Of a stretch of DNA of 32,272 nt, positions 7,683-16,446 are shown piece after piece. How positions within the stretch are numbered: the stretch's first letter is position 1; every line of letters begins with the position of its first letter. A model generated the notes under the pieces. The model ran no database searches, was not told where the DNA came from, and saw nothing but the letters and a program-made list of their open reading frames with translations. A program made the translations under genes and the position numbers. This DNA is from Methanobrevibacter sp. (lineage in GTDB: Archaea > Methanobacteriota > Methanobacteria > Methanobacteriales > Methanobacteriaceae): positions 1-32,272 of the forward strand of contig NZ_JAFRKB010000046.1 of assembly GCF_017431965.1 (NCBI RefSeq). Reading direction: 5' to 3'.

Positions 7683-7800
7683 AATGAAATGCTCCAAAGA
7701 TAATGATGATAAATAATTTTTTCTTTATCATTCAACAATATTTTTCCTAAAATTATATCAATTCTGTTTCTTTGTAAAATTGATTTTAAAAACAACAAAC

Positions 7801-7810
7801 ACTTTATATT
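7801..7810 (+). promoter_or_regulatory. TATA box of the tadC-pilin operon
   Basis: ACTTTATATT is centred about 27 nt before ATG 7833, and no Shine-Dalgarno lies between. The spacing predicts transcription starting at or within a few nt of the start codon, that is, a leaderless mRNA. Confidence 0.5.
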
Positions 7811-7832
7811 CTTTAAAATCCAATGTTATTTC

Positions 7833-8759
7833 ATGAAATTTAAAATAATAAATGATTTAGCATTATTTTTAGACAATATTATTCCTGAAAAGTATTTATC
7901 AAAGTTACAGGAATTTTTGCTTAGTGGAGCTATTTTTACAGAAGCAAGCAGGGTTTTGGCGATGATTATAATTTTCATTTTAGCCAGTGAAATTGCTTTA
8001 ACATTCACATTAACGCTTCTGAACTTGCCCGTATCACTATTAATTTTGCCGTTTTTCACAATCCCCGGACTTTTCACATATGTTGTTGTTCAACAAGAGC
8101 GGAGAGTCCAAGAAATTGAAAAGACGTCACCGGATTTCCTAAGACAGCTATCGTCGATGCTTCAAGTAGGTTTGAGCTTCGAAAATGCAATGGAAGACAT
8201 GTCCCAGTATGGGGAGGGGCCGATGTATGATGAAATGAGAAGAGCAATTATAGAAATCCGTATGGGCCGCAATTTTGATGATTCATGGAGGGCTATGAGC
8301 AAACGTTTAAAATCAAGGGAACTGGAACGTGTTTTTAGTATTATTTTAGATGGAAGAAAAAGTGGATCTGGCATATCTGGTGTATTGGAAGATGTCTCAG
8401 ATGATTTGCGTGATTTGCTTGCTTTAAAAAGAGAGCGAAAATCATCTGTTATGATGTCGGTTATGTTTCTTCTGATTTCAGCAATTGTTGCAACACCTTT
8501 TGCAATTGCTATGGTTAGCGTTTATTCAAGTTTCATGCAAAGCTATGGGATGGAATCTGATATTATTTTGACGGCACCTGTTGCGGGTGAAATTTATTTG
8601 ATAATTCATTCAGTCCTTGTTTCATTTATAATTAGTTTAATCATGTACGGCGAGTTTAAAAAAGGAATAAAATTTTCACTGCCTCTCGCAACGGCATCCT
8701 TTGGAATATTCTATGTGATTTCAACCTTTGGAGGATCATTATTTATGGTGGGATTTTAA
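7833..8759 (+). CDS. Type II secretion F / TadC-like pilus assembly membrane protein
   Basis: 308 residues with one T2SSF domain. Hydrophobic segments at about 38-60 and 62-86 are followed by the cytoplasmic helical domain (~90-205: 'SPDFLRQLSSMLQVGLSFENAMEDM', 'SRELERVFSIILDGRKSGSGISGVLEDVS') and three C-terminal membrane segments. This is the inner-membrane platform that works with a GspE-type ATPase to assemble archaeal type IV pili. No ATPase or prepilin peptidase gene is in the window. Its stop overlaps the start of a pilin gene (TAATG), so the pair is one operon. The archaellum homologue FlaJ is larger with two T2SSF domains, so this is a simpler pilus system. Confidence 0.85.
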   Translation: MKFKIINDLALFLDNIIPEKYLSKLQEFLLSGAIFTEASRVLAMIIIFILASEIALTFTLTLLNLPVSLLILPFFTIPGLFTYVVVQQERRVQEIEKTSPDFLRQLSSMLQVGLSFENAMEDMSQYGEGPMYDEMRRAIIEIRMGRNFDDSWRAMSKRLKSRELERVFSIILDGRKSGSGISGVLEDVSDDLRDLLALKRERKSSVMMSVMFLLISAIVATPFAIAMVSVYSSFMQSYGMESDIILTAPVAGEIYLIIHSVLVSFIISLIMYGEFKKGIKFSLPLATASFGIFYVISTFGGSLFMVGF

Positions 8760-8941
8760 TGGATAATAAAGGTCAAACATCAGCGGAATTCATTCTGCTT
8801 TTTGGCGGAATAATGGTTGTGGTCTTATTGGTGATTTACATGTATAACAATTATATTTCTGATTTAAGTGGTCAAATTGAATCAAAGGAGGTTAATGAGT
8901 TTAACAGTCAGTTGAATAATCTCTGGCGTTATTTTAGATAG
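8759..8941 (+). CDS. Class III signal-peptide pilin
   Basis: A 60-residue protein, 'MDNKGQTSAEFILLFGGIMVVVLLV...'. The motif Q-T-S-A-E-F-I-L-L after Lys4-Gly5 is the class III signal (QxSxEx3L). An EppA-like prepilin peptidase would cut between Gly5 and Gln6, leaving a ~55-residue pilin. The ~20-residue hydrophobic helix forms the pilus core, and the remaining ~30 residues (hydrophilic, ending 'LWRYFR') face outward. It starts inside the stop codon of the TadC-like gene. An adhesive or structural pilus role is inferred from the pairing. Confidence 0.85.
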   Translation: MDNKGQTSAEFILLFGGIMVVVLLVIYMYNNYISDLSGQIESKEVNEFNSQLNNLWRYFR

Positions 8942-9558
8942 TTTTTAAGTTTTTTCTTGAAAAAAATTTTTTTCTAATAATCTTTTGATTTTGTCTAAAA
9001 TTTTTATTTTTTATTTAATTTTAGTTATTTTTTTAAATTAACCTCAATTAACATATTAAATCATATTTTCATGGATATTATTCAGATATTATAATTTATT
9101 GAGTCTATTCTTCAAACTAAATTATGATGGTGTTGTTTTTTAAAAATCTCAAATCAAATAAAATCAGTAATATGGATGTCTTATTTTTATATGGCTATGT
9201 TAATTAACTTCAGTTTTCTATAAACTGATTGTTTGAAACTTATTTTTTCATTTAATTCATTTTATATCAATTATTGTAACAGATTCATTAGCGAGTAACT
9301 CAAAAAATTTTCCATATTTTCATTTTTAAAAAATCAATATTCTTATTTCACTAAATAGTAGTTTAAAATTTCATTTATTAAAGAATAATGGTCAAATAAT
9401 AATAAAACAAAAATATTTATTTTTATTTAAAAAAATCAAGTATTTATGTAAGTTACACTTGAAATGCACCTCTCACTTTCGAGAAAATTATGGTGATAAA
9501 TTAATAGGACAATATATTTATTTATTTTTAAAATTTAAATCATAATTAAGGTGATAAA
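8942..9558. other. 617-nt AT-rich intergenic region, no gene seen
   Basis: T-runs just after the pilin stop (8942-8980) can serve as its terminator. The middle holds only very short frames without convincing ribosome binding sites. A small GC-richer island (9461-9484, around 'CACCTCTCACTTTCGAG') stands out but has no clear fold or frame. An AATATATTTATTTAT TATA-like stretch near 9512-9526 is the likely promoter of the downstream dehydrogenase. Confidence 0.5.
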
Positions 9559-10971
9559 ATGGATATGTTAATTGGCGGAAAACACATTACTAGTGATGAT
9601 TTTGAAGAGGTTAAAAATCCATATGATGGTGAAGTTATTGATACTGTTCCGATTGCTCACAGGCAAACTGCAGATTTGGCAATTACTGAAGCAAATAAAG
9701 CAAAGGAATCTCTGCAGGAGATGTCTGCTTTTAAGGTTTCAAATAAATTATATGGTGTGTGTGAAAAACTAAAAGACAATCGTGAGGATTTTGCCGAATT
9801 GCTTACAAAAGAAGTGGGAAAACCAATTAATGAATCTTTAGTGGAACTTGACAGATCAATTGAAACATTAAAACTTGCAGCTGAAGAGGCAAAAAGAATC
9901 TATGGTGAAAGCGTTCCTTTAGATGCAGGTTTGAACGGAAAAGGATTTTTCGCATTCACACAAAGAGTCCCTTTAGGTGTTGTTGCGGCAATCACTCCTT
10001 TTAACTATCCGCTTAATTTAACAATTCACAAAATCGCACCTGCAATTGCATGCAAAAACACTGTAATTATAAAGCCACCAACAGAAGCGCCTCTAGCAGT
10101 AATGAAATTTGCTGAAATTTTAAACGAAGAGTTTCCGGATGGTGTCGTAAACACGGTGACAGGTTATGGCTCGGAAGTTGGAAATTATTTGGTTGAATCA
10201 CCTAATATTGATAAAATTTCATTCACAGGTAGTGTTACCACAGGTTTGATGATATCCCAAAAGGCCGGAATGAAAAAGGTTACTCTGGAGCTTGGAGGTA
10301 ATGATCCGTTAATTGTCCTAAAGGATGCCGATATCGATAAAGCTGTAAAAGGAGTCATCAATGGAGCATTCCTAAATGCGGGGCAGGTGTGTATGGGTGT
10401 TAAAAGAATCATTGTTGAAGATGAAATTGTCGGCGAATTTACCGAAAAGTTAGTTAAGGAAACTGAAAAACTTATTATGGGCAATCCTTTGGATAAAGAA
10501 ACTACTCTTGGAACACTAATTAGTGAAAAAGCAGCAATTCAAGTCGAAGAAACAATTAATAATGCTGTAAACTCTGGTGCTAAAATATTGACTGGAGGTA
10601 ACCGTAATGGGGCGTTCTATGAAGCTACAGTTATTGACAATGTCACATCTGATATGGATTTGGTTGTAAGTGAAACATTCGGCCCTGTTGCACCGATAAT
10701 CCATGTTAATTCATTAGATGAAGCTATTGGAGTGGCTAATGATACGGAGTATGGCCTTCAGGCAGGAGTGTTTACATCAGATTATGCATCTGCAATGAGA
10801 TGTGCCCAAGAAATTGAAGCCGGAACAGTATTTGTTAACAAGCAATCTACTTTCAGAACAGATAATATGCCGTTTGGTGGCTTTAAAAATAGTGGAGTTG
10901 GAAAAGAAGGGATAAAATATGCCGTAAATGAGATGACTAAAACAAAATTGATTGGGTTGAATTTAAGATGA
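9559..10971 (+). CDS. cofA: Aldehyde dehydrogenase, probable lactaldehyde dehydrogenase CofA
   Basis: A 470-residue NAD(P)-dependent ALDH. Seen: cofactor-site 'ITPFNYPLNLTIHKIAPAIACKNTVIIKPP', 'FTGSVTTG', catalytic Glu244 in 'TLELGGNDP', nucleophile Cys278 in 'NAGQVCMGV', and 'SETFGPVAPI'. Methanogens of this group carry few ALDHs. The one described from Methanocaldococcus oxidises lactaldehyde to L-lactate, which feeds the 2-phospholactate part of coenzyme F420. Length and overall sequence fit that enzyme, but no other cof gene is adjacent, so the substrate is inferred. GGTGAT sits 3 nt before the ATG. The gene stands alone after a long intergenic region. Confidence 0.75.
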   Translation: MDMLIGGKHITSDDFEEVKNPYDGEVIDTVPIAHRQTADLAITEANKAKESLQEMSAFKVSNKLYGVCEKLKDNREDFAELLTKEVGKPINESLVELDRSIETLKLAAEEAKRIYGESVPLDAGLNGKGFFAFTQRVPLGVVAAITPFNYPLNLTIHKIAPAIACKNTVIIKPPTEAPLAVMKFAEILNEEFPDGVVNTVTGYGSEVGNYLVESPNIDKISFTGSVTTGLMISQKAGMKKVTLELGGNDPLIVLKDADIDKAVKGVINGAFLNAGQVCMGVKRIIVEDEIVGEFTEKLVKETEKLIMGNPLDKETTLGTLISEKAAIQVEETINNAVNSGAKILTGGNRNGAFYEATVIDNVTSDMDLVVSETFGPVAPIIHVNSLDEAIGVANDTEYGLQAGVFTSDYASAMRCAQEIEAGTVFVNKQSTFRTDNMPFGGFKNSGVGKEGIKYAVNEMTKTKLIGLNLR

Positions 10972-11094
10972 GTGGGTGGTAAAACTAAAACTTTTTCAAT
11001 TTAATGTCTATTAAGATTGGAATTAATTCGTCATGGGTTTAAATCAATTTTATAAAATGGAATAAATAATAAAAAAAGAGATAAGTAATTAAAC

Positions 11095-11817
11095 TTATTT
11101 TAAATAGTTTTCAACAAGGTTACGTGTTTCATTTAAAGATTCCATTGGTATTCCTTTTGGCATGGCGCCAAGTTCACCGTCAACCTCTTTGAGGATACTT
11201 CCGTCCATTCCGAGAAACATTCCTTCACTGACAATATCACTAAATGATTGCGGTGGAAGCAAGGACACTCCAACTTTATTTTCATCTTTAACATTTAAAT
11301 CATTGGTAACAACTGTAATGGCTCTCTTTCCCAAATTCACATTACAAATTGAGAGTTTATCATTTTTAGGATGGCTGGTTACACTCATTACTTCACCAAC
11401 TTTAATGTCAACTCCCATAATGGGATCGTTAATTGGACCTAATGCTAATCTGTCTTTCAAACCGATTATTGTATCTAAGAAAAATCTCACTTTGGCAATG
11501 TTTTCCTGTGTTTTTTCACGATCTTCTTTTGGAGCATTGCTCAAGAATTTTTTATTCCAATCTGGTCCTCCTAAACATTCAATAATCTTTTCAGCTTTTT
11601 CTTTTAAGGCTTTAACATCTGGAGAGTTTACTAATTCATCTCCTTCAAGGTAAGAATATATCAATGATTGAAAATCACTATTCATTTGCTTTCCTAATTC
11701 AACAGCTTGTTTTTTATTCCAGCTTCCCCTAAATGAAGCTGTTGGAATGAGATTTAGATAATTTTCTCTTGCTTTGCTTGCTACTAAAATCCTATAATCT
11801 TTAGTTGTATCCCACAA
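11095..11817 (-). CDS. tRNA-binding (EMAPII/MetRS-C-type OB-fold) domain protein
   Basis: 240 residues. The C-terminal half (~130-240) is a tRNA_bind OB fold: 'IKVGEVMSVTSHPKNDKLSICNVNLGKRAITVVTNDL' and 'VGVSLLPPQSFSDIVSEGMFLG'. The N-terminal half is helical and unknown, with Trp-rich 'FRGSWNKKQAVELGKQM'. Stand-alone proteins of this kind bind structured tRNA non-specifically and may act as synthetase cofactors or chaperones. The start is TTG at 11817, supported by AAGGAGAC 6 nt upstream on the minus strand. No ATG is near. Monocistronic, divergent from the PRC-barrel gene. Confidence 0.8.
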   Translation of the reverse strand: MWDTTKDYRILVASKARENYLNLIPTASFRGSWNKKQAVELGKQMNSDFQSLIYSYLEGDELVNSPDVKALKEKAEKIIECLGGPDWNKKFLSNAPKEDREKTQENIAKVRFFLDTIIGLKDRLALGPINDPIMGVDIKVGEVMSVTSHPKNDKLSICNVNLGKRAITVVTNDLNVKDENKVGVSLLPPQSFSDIVSEGMFLGMDGSILKEVDGELGAMPKGIPMESLNETRNLVENYLK

Positions 11818-11986
11818 TTTAAAGTCTCCTTGTATTCTAAATTATAGTTTAATTCGATATATTTAATAAATTTTTTCTTATTTTTTCTATAAAAGGCGAT
11901 TTTTTACTTTAAAAAACATAAACTATTTATATTAACAATAAAATAAATTTATACATATTTTAATTATTATTACTTGTGGTGTAAAC

Positions 11987-12388
11987 ATGGTAGAAGTTTC
12001 AAAATTACGTAGTTTAGATATTTATACAAATACAGGACATTATGTTGGTCGTGTCGAAGATGTTATTCTCAATATTAGATTAGGAACAATCTCAAAATTA
12101 CAAGTTAGAGCTATTGAACAAGAAAGAAAACCAGCTGGATTTGTTAATTCATTTTTAGGCAGTATTCGTGGCGAAGTTCCTGAAGAAAATGAAATGAGGT
12201 CTTTCCAAAATGATTTGTTAACTGTGGACTTTGATAAAGTTCAAGCTATTGGAGACATTATGTTAATTAATCCTAGGGATATGAAAAAAATCAACCCAGA
12301 ACCTCCTATCCCTGAAGTAGCTCCAAAACAACCTGAAACTCAACCACAAAACGAAACTCAAGTCCAATTTGATGCTGAAAGATTATAG
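11987..12388 (+). CDS. PRC-barrel domain protein with Pro/Gln-rich tail
   Basis: 133 residues. A PRC-barrel covers ~1-95: 'MVEVSKLRSLDIYTNTGHYVGRVEDVILNIRLGTISKLQV' and 'AIGDIMLINPRDM'. It is followed by a low-complexity tail rich in Pro, Gln and Glu ('PEPPIPEVAPKQPETQPQ'). PRC-barrels occur in RimM and in small archaeal proteins linked to RNA or cell-division functions. The role here is unknown. A TATA-like TTTATATTA around 11924-11932 would give a short leader. The stop codon lies within a strong hairpin terminator. Confidence 0.85.
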   Translation: MVEVSKLRSLDIYTNTGHYVGRVEDVILNIRLGTISKLQVRAIEQERKPAGFVNSFLGSIRGEVPEENEMRSFQNDLLTVDFDKVQAIGDIMLINPRDMKKINPEPPIPEVAPKQPETQPQNETQVQFDAERL

Positions 12389-12411
12389 ATAATCTTTCAA
12401 AAATTCTTTTT
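12377..12411 (+). terminator. Hairpin-plus-T-run terminator overlapping the PRC-barrel stop
   Basis: GAAAGATTAT (12377-12386) pairs perfectly with ATAATCTTTC (12389-12398), with the TAG stop codon spanning the tip. A T-run follows at 12405-12411. The shape is that of an intrinsic terminator. Confidence 0.65.
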
Positions 12412-12446
12412 TTATTTATTCTGTTTAATTATTTAATGTGATTTTT

Positions 12447-13211
12447 ATGAAAGTAGGTATTATAGGCTGCGGAGCCATTGCTAATATTATTACTACAAGC
12501 ATTGTTCCTGAAAATAATGGCATTGACATCGCATACTTTTTTGATAAGGATATTGAAAGGGCAGAAAATTTGGCTTCTTTTGCAGGAGGCATAGCAGTTC
12601 TTGATTTTGAAGAAATGCTTAAAAATGTTGACCTTGTTCTAGAATGCGCTTCACCGGATTCCGCCAGATATTTTGCGCCTCGGGTATTAAGTGAAGGTCG
12701 TGACATGATTGTAATGAGCATTGGTGCATTCATGGATTATGAATTTTATCAGAATGTTGAAAAGATAGCTAAAGAAAATAATGCTAAAGTTCACCTTCCT
12801 TCCGGAGCTATCGTTGGTTTGGATGGAATCAAAGCGGTTGCTAAATTTGGTTTAAAAGAAATAAAACTTGTTACTCGCAAATCACCTAAATCTCTTGGTA
12901 AGGATATTGATAAAGAAGAAGTATTATTTGAAGGAAAAGCCTCTGAAGCGGTCAAAGAGTTTCCATTAAACATTAATGTTGCTGCAACTATTAGTATTGC
13001 TTGTCAAAGGGACATTGATGTTAAAATTATTGTAGATCCGAAAGTTGATAGAAATGTCCATGAAATAACTGCCAAAGGGGACTTTGGGGAGTTTAAAACA
13101 ACCACTATGAACTATCCTTGTTCAGCAAATCCAAAAACTAGTATGTTGGCTGCACTTTCAGCAATAAGATTACTTAAGAGTTTTAATGAAACCATTAGTG
13201 TGGGAATGTAA
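12447..13211 (+). CDS. nadX: L-aspartate dehydrogenase (NAD biosynthesis)
   Basis: 254 residues. The N-terminal Rossmann fold begins 'MKVGIIGCGAIANII', and the C-terminal domain carries 'KSPKSLGKDIDKEEVLFEGKASEAVKEFPLNINVAATIS', typical of aspartate dehydrogenase. The enzyme oxidises L-aspartate to iminoaspartate, which NadA condenses with DHAP to quinolinate. It replaces L-aspartate oxidase in anaerobes. I chose ATG 12447; the GTG at 12438 lies in the ribosome binding site (TGTGAT). The stop overlaps the thg1 start (TAATG), giving a nadX-thg1-JAMM operon. No nadA or nadC is nearby. Confidence 0.87.
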   Translation: MKVGIIGCGAIANIITTSIVPENNGIDIAYFFDKDIERAENLASFAGGIAVLDFEEMLKNVDLVLECASPDSARYFAPRVLSEGRDMIVMSIGAFMDYEFYQNVEKIAKENNAKVHLPSGAIVGLDGIKAVAKFGLKEIKLVTRKSPKSLGKDIDKEEVLFEGKASEAVKEFPLNINVAATISIACQRDIDVKIIVDPKVDRNVHEITAKGDFGEFKTTTMNYPCSANPKTSMLAALSAIRLLKSFNETISVGM

Positions 13212-13927
13212 TGAAAGAATTTGAAGTTTATTCCTCTTTAAAAGTTCCAAGAAACTCTAAAATAATTGTTAGGCTAGATGGCAGAAGTTTTCATAAACTG
13301 GCTAAAGATTTAAAATTGCAAAAACCTTATGACGATAATTTTTATAAGGTTATGGCAAATGTATGTGAAGATTTATTTAAAGAATTCTCTCCAATTTTAG
13401 TTTACACATTTTCAGATGAAATAAGCTTGCTAATGGATAAAATTCCTTTTGATGGACGTATTGAAAAAATCAATTCGGTAACGGCTAGTTTTGCTGCAAG
13501 TTCGTTTGTTATTAATTACGGTGTTGACTTTAAAAAACCTCCTTCATTTGATTCTAGGATTATTCCGATATCCGATGAAGATGTATTGAAATATTTCAGG
13601 TGGAGACAAGATGAGTCCTGGAAAAATTGTATTGCATCACATGGTATTTCCTTCCTAAAATCAAAGTATTCAAATAATGAAGCTAACGATAAAATAAATG
13701 GTCTCAATTCTAGTGAAATTCATGAATTATTATATCGCAATGGCATTAATTTAAACGATGTCGAAACTTATAAAAAAAGAGGAATTGCAGTATATAGGAA
13801 AAACAAAAAAGTTGAAGGATTAAATAAAAAGGAAAATAAAAATCAAGTTTCATATAGGTCTTATGTTTATGTAGATTGGGATGTTCCAATATTCAATGAG
13901 GAATTTTTTGAAAATTTAATTTGGTGA
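13211..13927 (+). CDS. thg1: tRNA-His guanylyltransferase (Thg1 family, 3'-5' polymerase)
   Basis: 238 residues. Two-metal catalytic carboxylates are visible: Asp23 in 'IIVRLDGRSFHKL', and Asp69 with Glu70 in 'YTFSDEISLLM'. 'RWRQDESWKNCIASHGISFL' is a further Thg1 signature. The family adds G-1 to tRNA-His or repairs tRNA 5' ends in the reverse, 3'-5', direction. Archaeal forms prefer template-dependent addition. Start and stop overlap or abut the neighbours (TAATG with nadX, 4 nt to the JAMM gene), so translation is coupled. Confidence 0.9.
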   Translation: MKEFEVYSSLKVPRNSKIIVRLDGRSFHKLAKDLKLQKPYDDNFYKVMANVCEDLFKEFSPILVYTFSDEISLLMDKIPFDGRIEKINSVTASFAASSFVINYGVDFKKPPSFDSRIIPISDEDVLKYFRWRQDESWKNCIASHGISFLKSKYSNNEANDKINGLNSSEIHELLYRNGINLNDVETYKKRGIAVYRKNKKVEGLNKKENKNQVSYRSYVYVDWDVPIFNEEFFENLIW

Positions 13928-13931
13928 TTTA

Positions 13932-14600
13932 ATGGGATTTTTTTCAAAAATTTTCAGCAATGACGATGAAGAGTTTAAAGAAGTGAGGGTAGACAGGGAA
14001 GTTCTAGATTCTGTAATTTATTATTCTAAGAAAGCTTATCCTAATGAGTTTTTAGCTTTTTTTGATGGTGAGATAATCGATAAAGTGCTTTATATTACTG
14101 GTTTGATATTTGTCCCTGGTGAAACTTGTGAAACTGGTGCTGTTGTTCACACAGATATGATTCCGGTCACTACCAAGTATTGGGGGTCTGTGCATTCACA
14201 TCCCGGCCCAAGTGCATGCCCTTCCGGTCCGGATTTAAAGACATTTTCTAAAAACGGATATTTCCACATGATTGTATGTCTTCCATATTCTTTAGAGACA
14301 TTTAAAGCATATGACCGATACGGTGAACCTCAAGATTATACCCTTGGGGATTATAGCCATTTAATTGAGGATTATTCTGATGAATTCTTTGATGAAGATG
14401 ATGTGCTTAAAGATACTGATGAATTTAAGCCGGGACTTCTTGATGAGGCGGATGATGAATTTTTTAAAACTGGAGACACATTTGTGGACCATTATCGGGA
14501 ATATGAAGAAAATCAATTAAAAAAGAATAATCCGACATTAACAATCGAAATAAATCCTGATGGCACTATAAAAAGGATTTCAAGGGAATTTAAAAAATAG
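13932..14600 (+). CDS. JAMM/MPN+ metalloprotease (Mov34/PAD-1 family)
   Basis: 222 residues. The JAMM zinc motif is complete: Glu39 ('YPNEFLAFF'), His88-Ser-His90-Pro ('GSVHSHPGPSACPSGPDL'), Ser98 and Asp101. The catalytic domain spans ~15-140. The remaining ~80 residues are strongly acidic, then end in a charged strand. Archaeal JAMM proteins remove ubiquitin-like SAMPs or act in related sulfur-carrier pathways. This one's substrate is unknown. Last gene of the nadX-thg1 operon. The acidic tail is not part of the usual fold and may guide partner binding. Confidence 0.85.
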   Translation: MGFFSKIFSNDDEEFKEVRVDREVLDSVIYYSKKAYPNEFLAFFDGEIIDKVLYITGLIFVPGETCETGAVVHTDMIPVTTKYWGSVHSHPGPSACPSGPDLKTFSKNGYFHMIVCLPYSLETFKAYDRYGEPQDYTLGDYSHLIEDYSDEFFDEDDVLKDTDEFKPGLLDEADDEFFKTGDTFVDHYREYEENQLKKNNPTLTIEINPDGTIKRISREFKK

Positions 14601-14668
14601 CTTTTTTTTTAACAATTTTTGCAAAAATCAGATAGTATCTTTAAAAAAAGAAAAAAGAAGGAAAAAAT

Positions 14669-14697
14669 AAAAACAATATGGTGAAAATTGTTTTTTT
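14669..14697 (+). terminator. Hairpin terminator after the JAMM gene
   Basis: AAAAACAAT (14669-14677) pairs perfectly with ATTGTTTTT (14687-14695) around a 9-nt loop, and two more Ts follow. A T-run (14602-14611) directly after the JAMM stop is a first termination site. The structure reaches the serA stop from the other strand. Confidence 0.55.
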
Positions 14698-16270
14698 ATA
14701 ATTCAAGTCCAATAGCTTCATAAACATTATCTAAAGATTGGATTTCTTTAATAACGTCTTTTGGAATTTCTTTATCTAAAGTTAAAATCATGATGGCTCT
14801 TCCGCCTTTTTCATCTCTTCCAACTTGCATAATTCCAATGTTTACGTTATGTTCTCCTAATTTTGTACCGATTTTACCGATACTTCCAGGAATATCTTCA
14901 TATTTTGCAATAAACATATGTCCTTCAGGGATAACATCAACCCAGTAATCATTTACTTTTAAAATTCTTGCTTCGTGCAATATTGTTCCTTCAGCAGAAA
15001 ATATGTCATCAGCACTTTTAGCAATAACTTTGATTAAAGAGTCATATCCTTTTGCATTGTCTTTTCTTCCTTCAGTAATGCTTATGCCTCTGTCTTTAGC
15101 AACAAGAGCTGCATTAACTGCATTTACAGGGGAACTTAAGAATGGATTCACAGCACCTTGAATCACGGTTCTAGTTAATATTTCCAAATTATCAATTTCA
15201 GCTAATTCCCCGCTGTAAACAATTTCGATTTCTTTAATTTTGCCATTGACGGCCTGAGAAATGAAACTGCCTAATTTTTCACATAAGTCTAAGTATGGAG
15301 ATACCTCTTGGTAGGTTTTATGATCAATACGTGGCATGTTTAAAACATTTTTTGGAGTTCCGCCTTTGAATAAATCAACAATTTCATCAGCCACAATAAT
15401 AGCTGCATCCCTTTGAGCTTCTTTAGTTGAAGCAGCAATGTGAGGAGTTAATACAATATTATCAAGTTCAAATAATTTTGAATCTTCTGCAGGTGGTTCT
15501 TCTTCATAAACATCTAGTGCAGCCCCACCAATTTTATCATTTGCTAAAGCATCGTATAAAGCTTCTTCGTCGATTATTCCTCCACGTGCACAGTTGGTGA
15601 TGAATGCTGTATCCTTCATGATTTCGAATTGTTCAGTAGAGATTAAGTGTTTGGTTTCAGGAGTAAGAGGAACATGAATTGTAATGAAGTCAGAGTTTTT
15701 AAGAACAGTTTCTAAATCGGTCAATTCCACACCCATCTGTTTTGCAACTTCTTCCGGCAAGTATGGGTCATAGGCCATTGCATCCATTTCAAAAGCTTTA
15801 CACCTGTTAACTACTTGGGAACCAATTCTTCCCATTCCAATTACACCGAGAGTTTTGTTTCTGAGTTCAACTCCCATGAATTTTTTCTTTTCCCATTTTC
15901 CTTCTTTAACGGATTTGTCAGCAATAGATAATTTGCGAGCAAGAGTAAGTAATAATCCCATTGTGTGTTCTGCTACAGTAATGGAAGTGGATTCAGGTGA
16001 GTTAACTACCATAATACCTTTTTCAGTTGCAGCATCTAAGTCGATGTTGTCTACTCCAACACCTGCTCTTGCAATGATTTTCATATTTTCTGCTTTTTTA
16101 ATAATATCGGCAGTAAGCTTTGTTCTACTGCGCACTACGATTCCATCGTATTCGTGTATGGTATTAGCTAATTCTTCAGGAGTAATGCTTGTGTCAACAA
16201 CAACTTCAGCAACTTCCTTTAAATTTTCAATACCCTTCTCATTAATAGCATCAGCAATTAATACTTTCAT
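14696..16270 (-). CDS. serA: D-3-phosphoglycerate dehydrogenase
   Basis: 524 residues, the long SerA form. Order: substrate domain, NAD domain with '[12 protein letters not shown]' (GMGRIG at 145-150), catalytic Arg229 ('[13 protein letters not shown]'), an acidic 'DVYEEEPP' and His277 ('LTPHIAAST'). Then an allosteric substrate-binding domain (~315-445) and a C-terminal ACT domain (~450-524, '[35 protein letters not shown]'). It oxidises 3-phosphoglycerate to phosphohydroxypyruvate, the first step of serine synthesis. The ACT domain usually senses serine. GGTGAA lies 5 nt before the ATG. Monocistronic, divergent from ybjQ. Confidence 0.93.
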   Translation of the reverse strand: MKVLIADAINEKGIENLKEVAEVVVDTSITPEELANTIHEYDGIVVRSRTKLTADIIKKAENMKIIARAGVGVDNIDLDAATEKGIMVVNSPESTSITVAEHTMGLLLTLARKLSIADKSVKEGKWEKKKFMGVELRNKTLGVIGMGRIGSQVVNRCKAFEMDAMAYDPYLPEEVAKQMGVELTDLETVLKNSDFITIHVPLTPETKHLISTEQFEIMKDTAFITNCARGGIIDEEALYDALANDKIGGAALDVYEEEPPAEDSKLFELDNIVLTPHIAASTKEAQRDAAIIVADEIVDLFKGGTPKNVLNMPRIDHKTYQEVSPYLDLCEKLGSFISQAVNGKIKEIEIVYSGELAEIDNLEILTRTVIQGAVNPFLSSPVNAVNAALVAKDRGISITEGRKDNAKGYDSLIKVIAKSADDIFSAEGTILHEARILKVNDYWVDVIPEGHMFIAKYEDIPGSIGKIGTKLGEHNVNIGIMQVGRDEKGGRAIMILTLDKEIPKDVIKEIQSLDNVYEAIGLEL

Positions 16271-16403
16271 ATTTTCACCATAAAATTGTTTTTTTTAAAA
16301 GAATATTTAATAATAAATATTAGTTAAAATTATGTTTTTTATTATATTTATAATTTCAATAAATTGCATTACAATAACTATTTTAATTAGTAATCCAAAT
16401 ATT

Positions 16404-16427
16404 AATTAACAAATTAATTTGTTAATT
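16404..16427. promoter_or_regulatory. 24-bp perfect palindrome upstream of ybjQ, candidate operator
   Basis: The half-site AATTAACAAATT is followed directly by its exact reverse complement. The centre is 31 nt before ATG 16447, in the serA/ybjQ divergent region, about where transcription of ybjQ would start. The symmetry suits a dimeric regulator. The binding factor is unknown, and AT-rich DNA makes chance palindromes more likely. Confidence 0.4.
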
Positions 16428-16446
16428 TAAAATGAGGTGATTAGAC

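Larger units (their letters stand above)
7383..7832. other. Intergenic region with promoters and a gene remnant
   Basis: 450 nt between the DUF4013 gene and the TadC-like gene, very AT-rich. It holds the minus-strand TATA at 7441-7451, a decayed plus-strand reading frame at 7587-7682, and the TATA box of the pilus genes at 7801-7810. I found no tRNA, no clear riboswitch and no intact gene in the rest. Confidence 0.6.

Noticed and set aside
9461..9484. GC-richer island as a small RNA or tRNA fragment
   Set aside because: It gives no cloverleaf or stable hairpin by eye and is not followed by a clear terminator.
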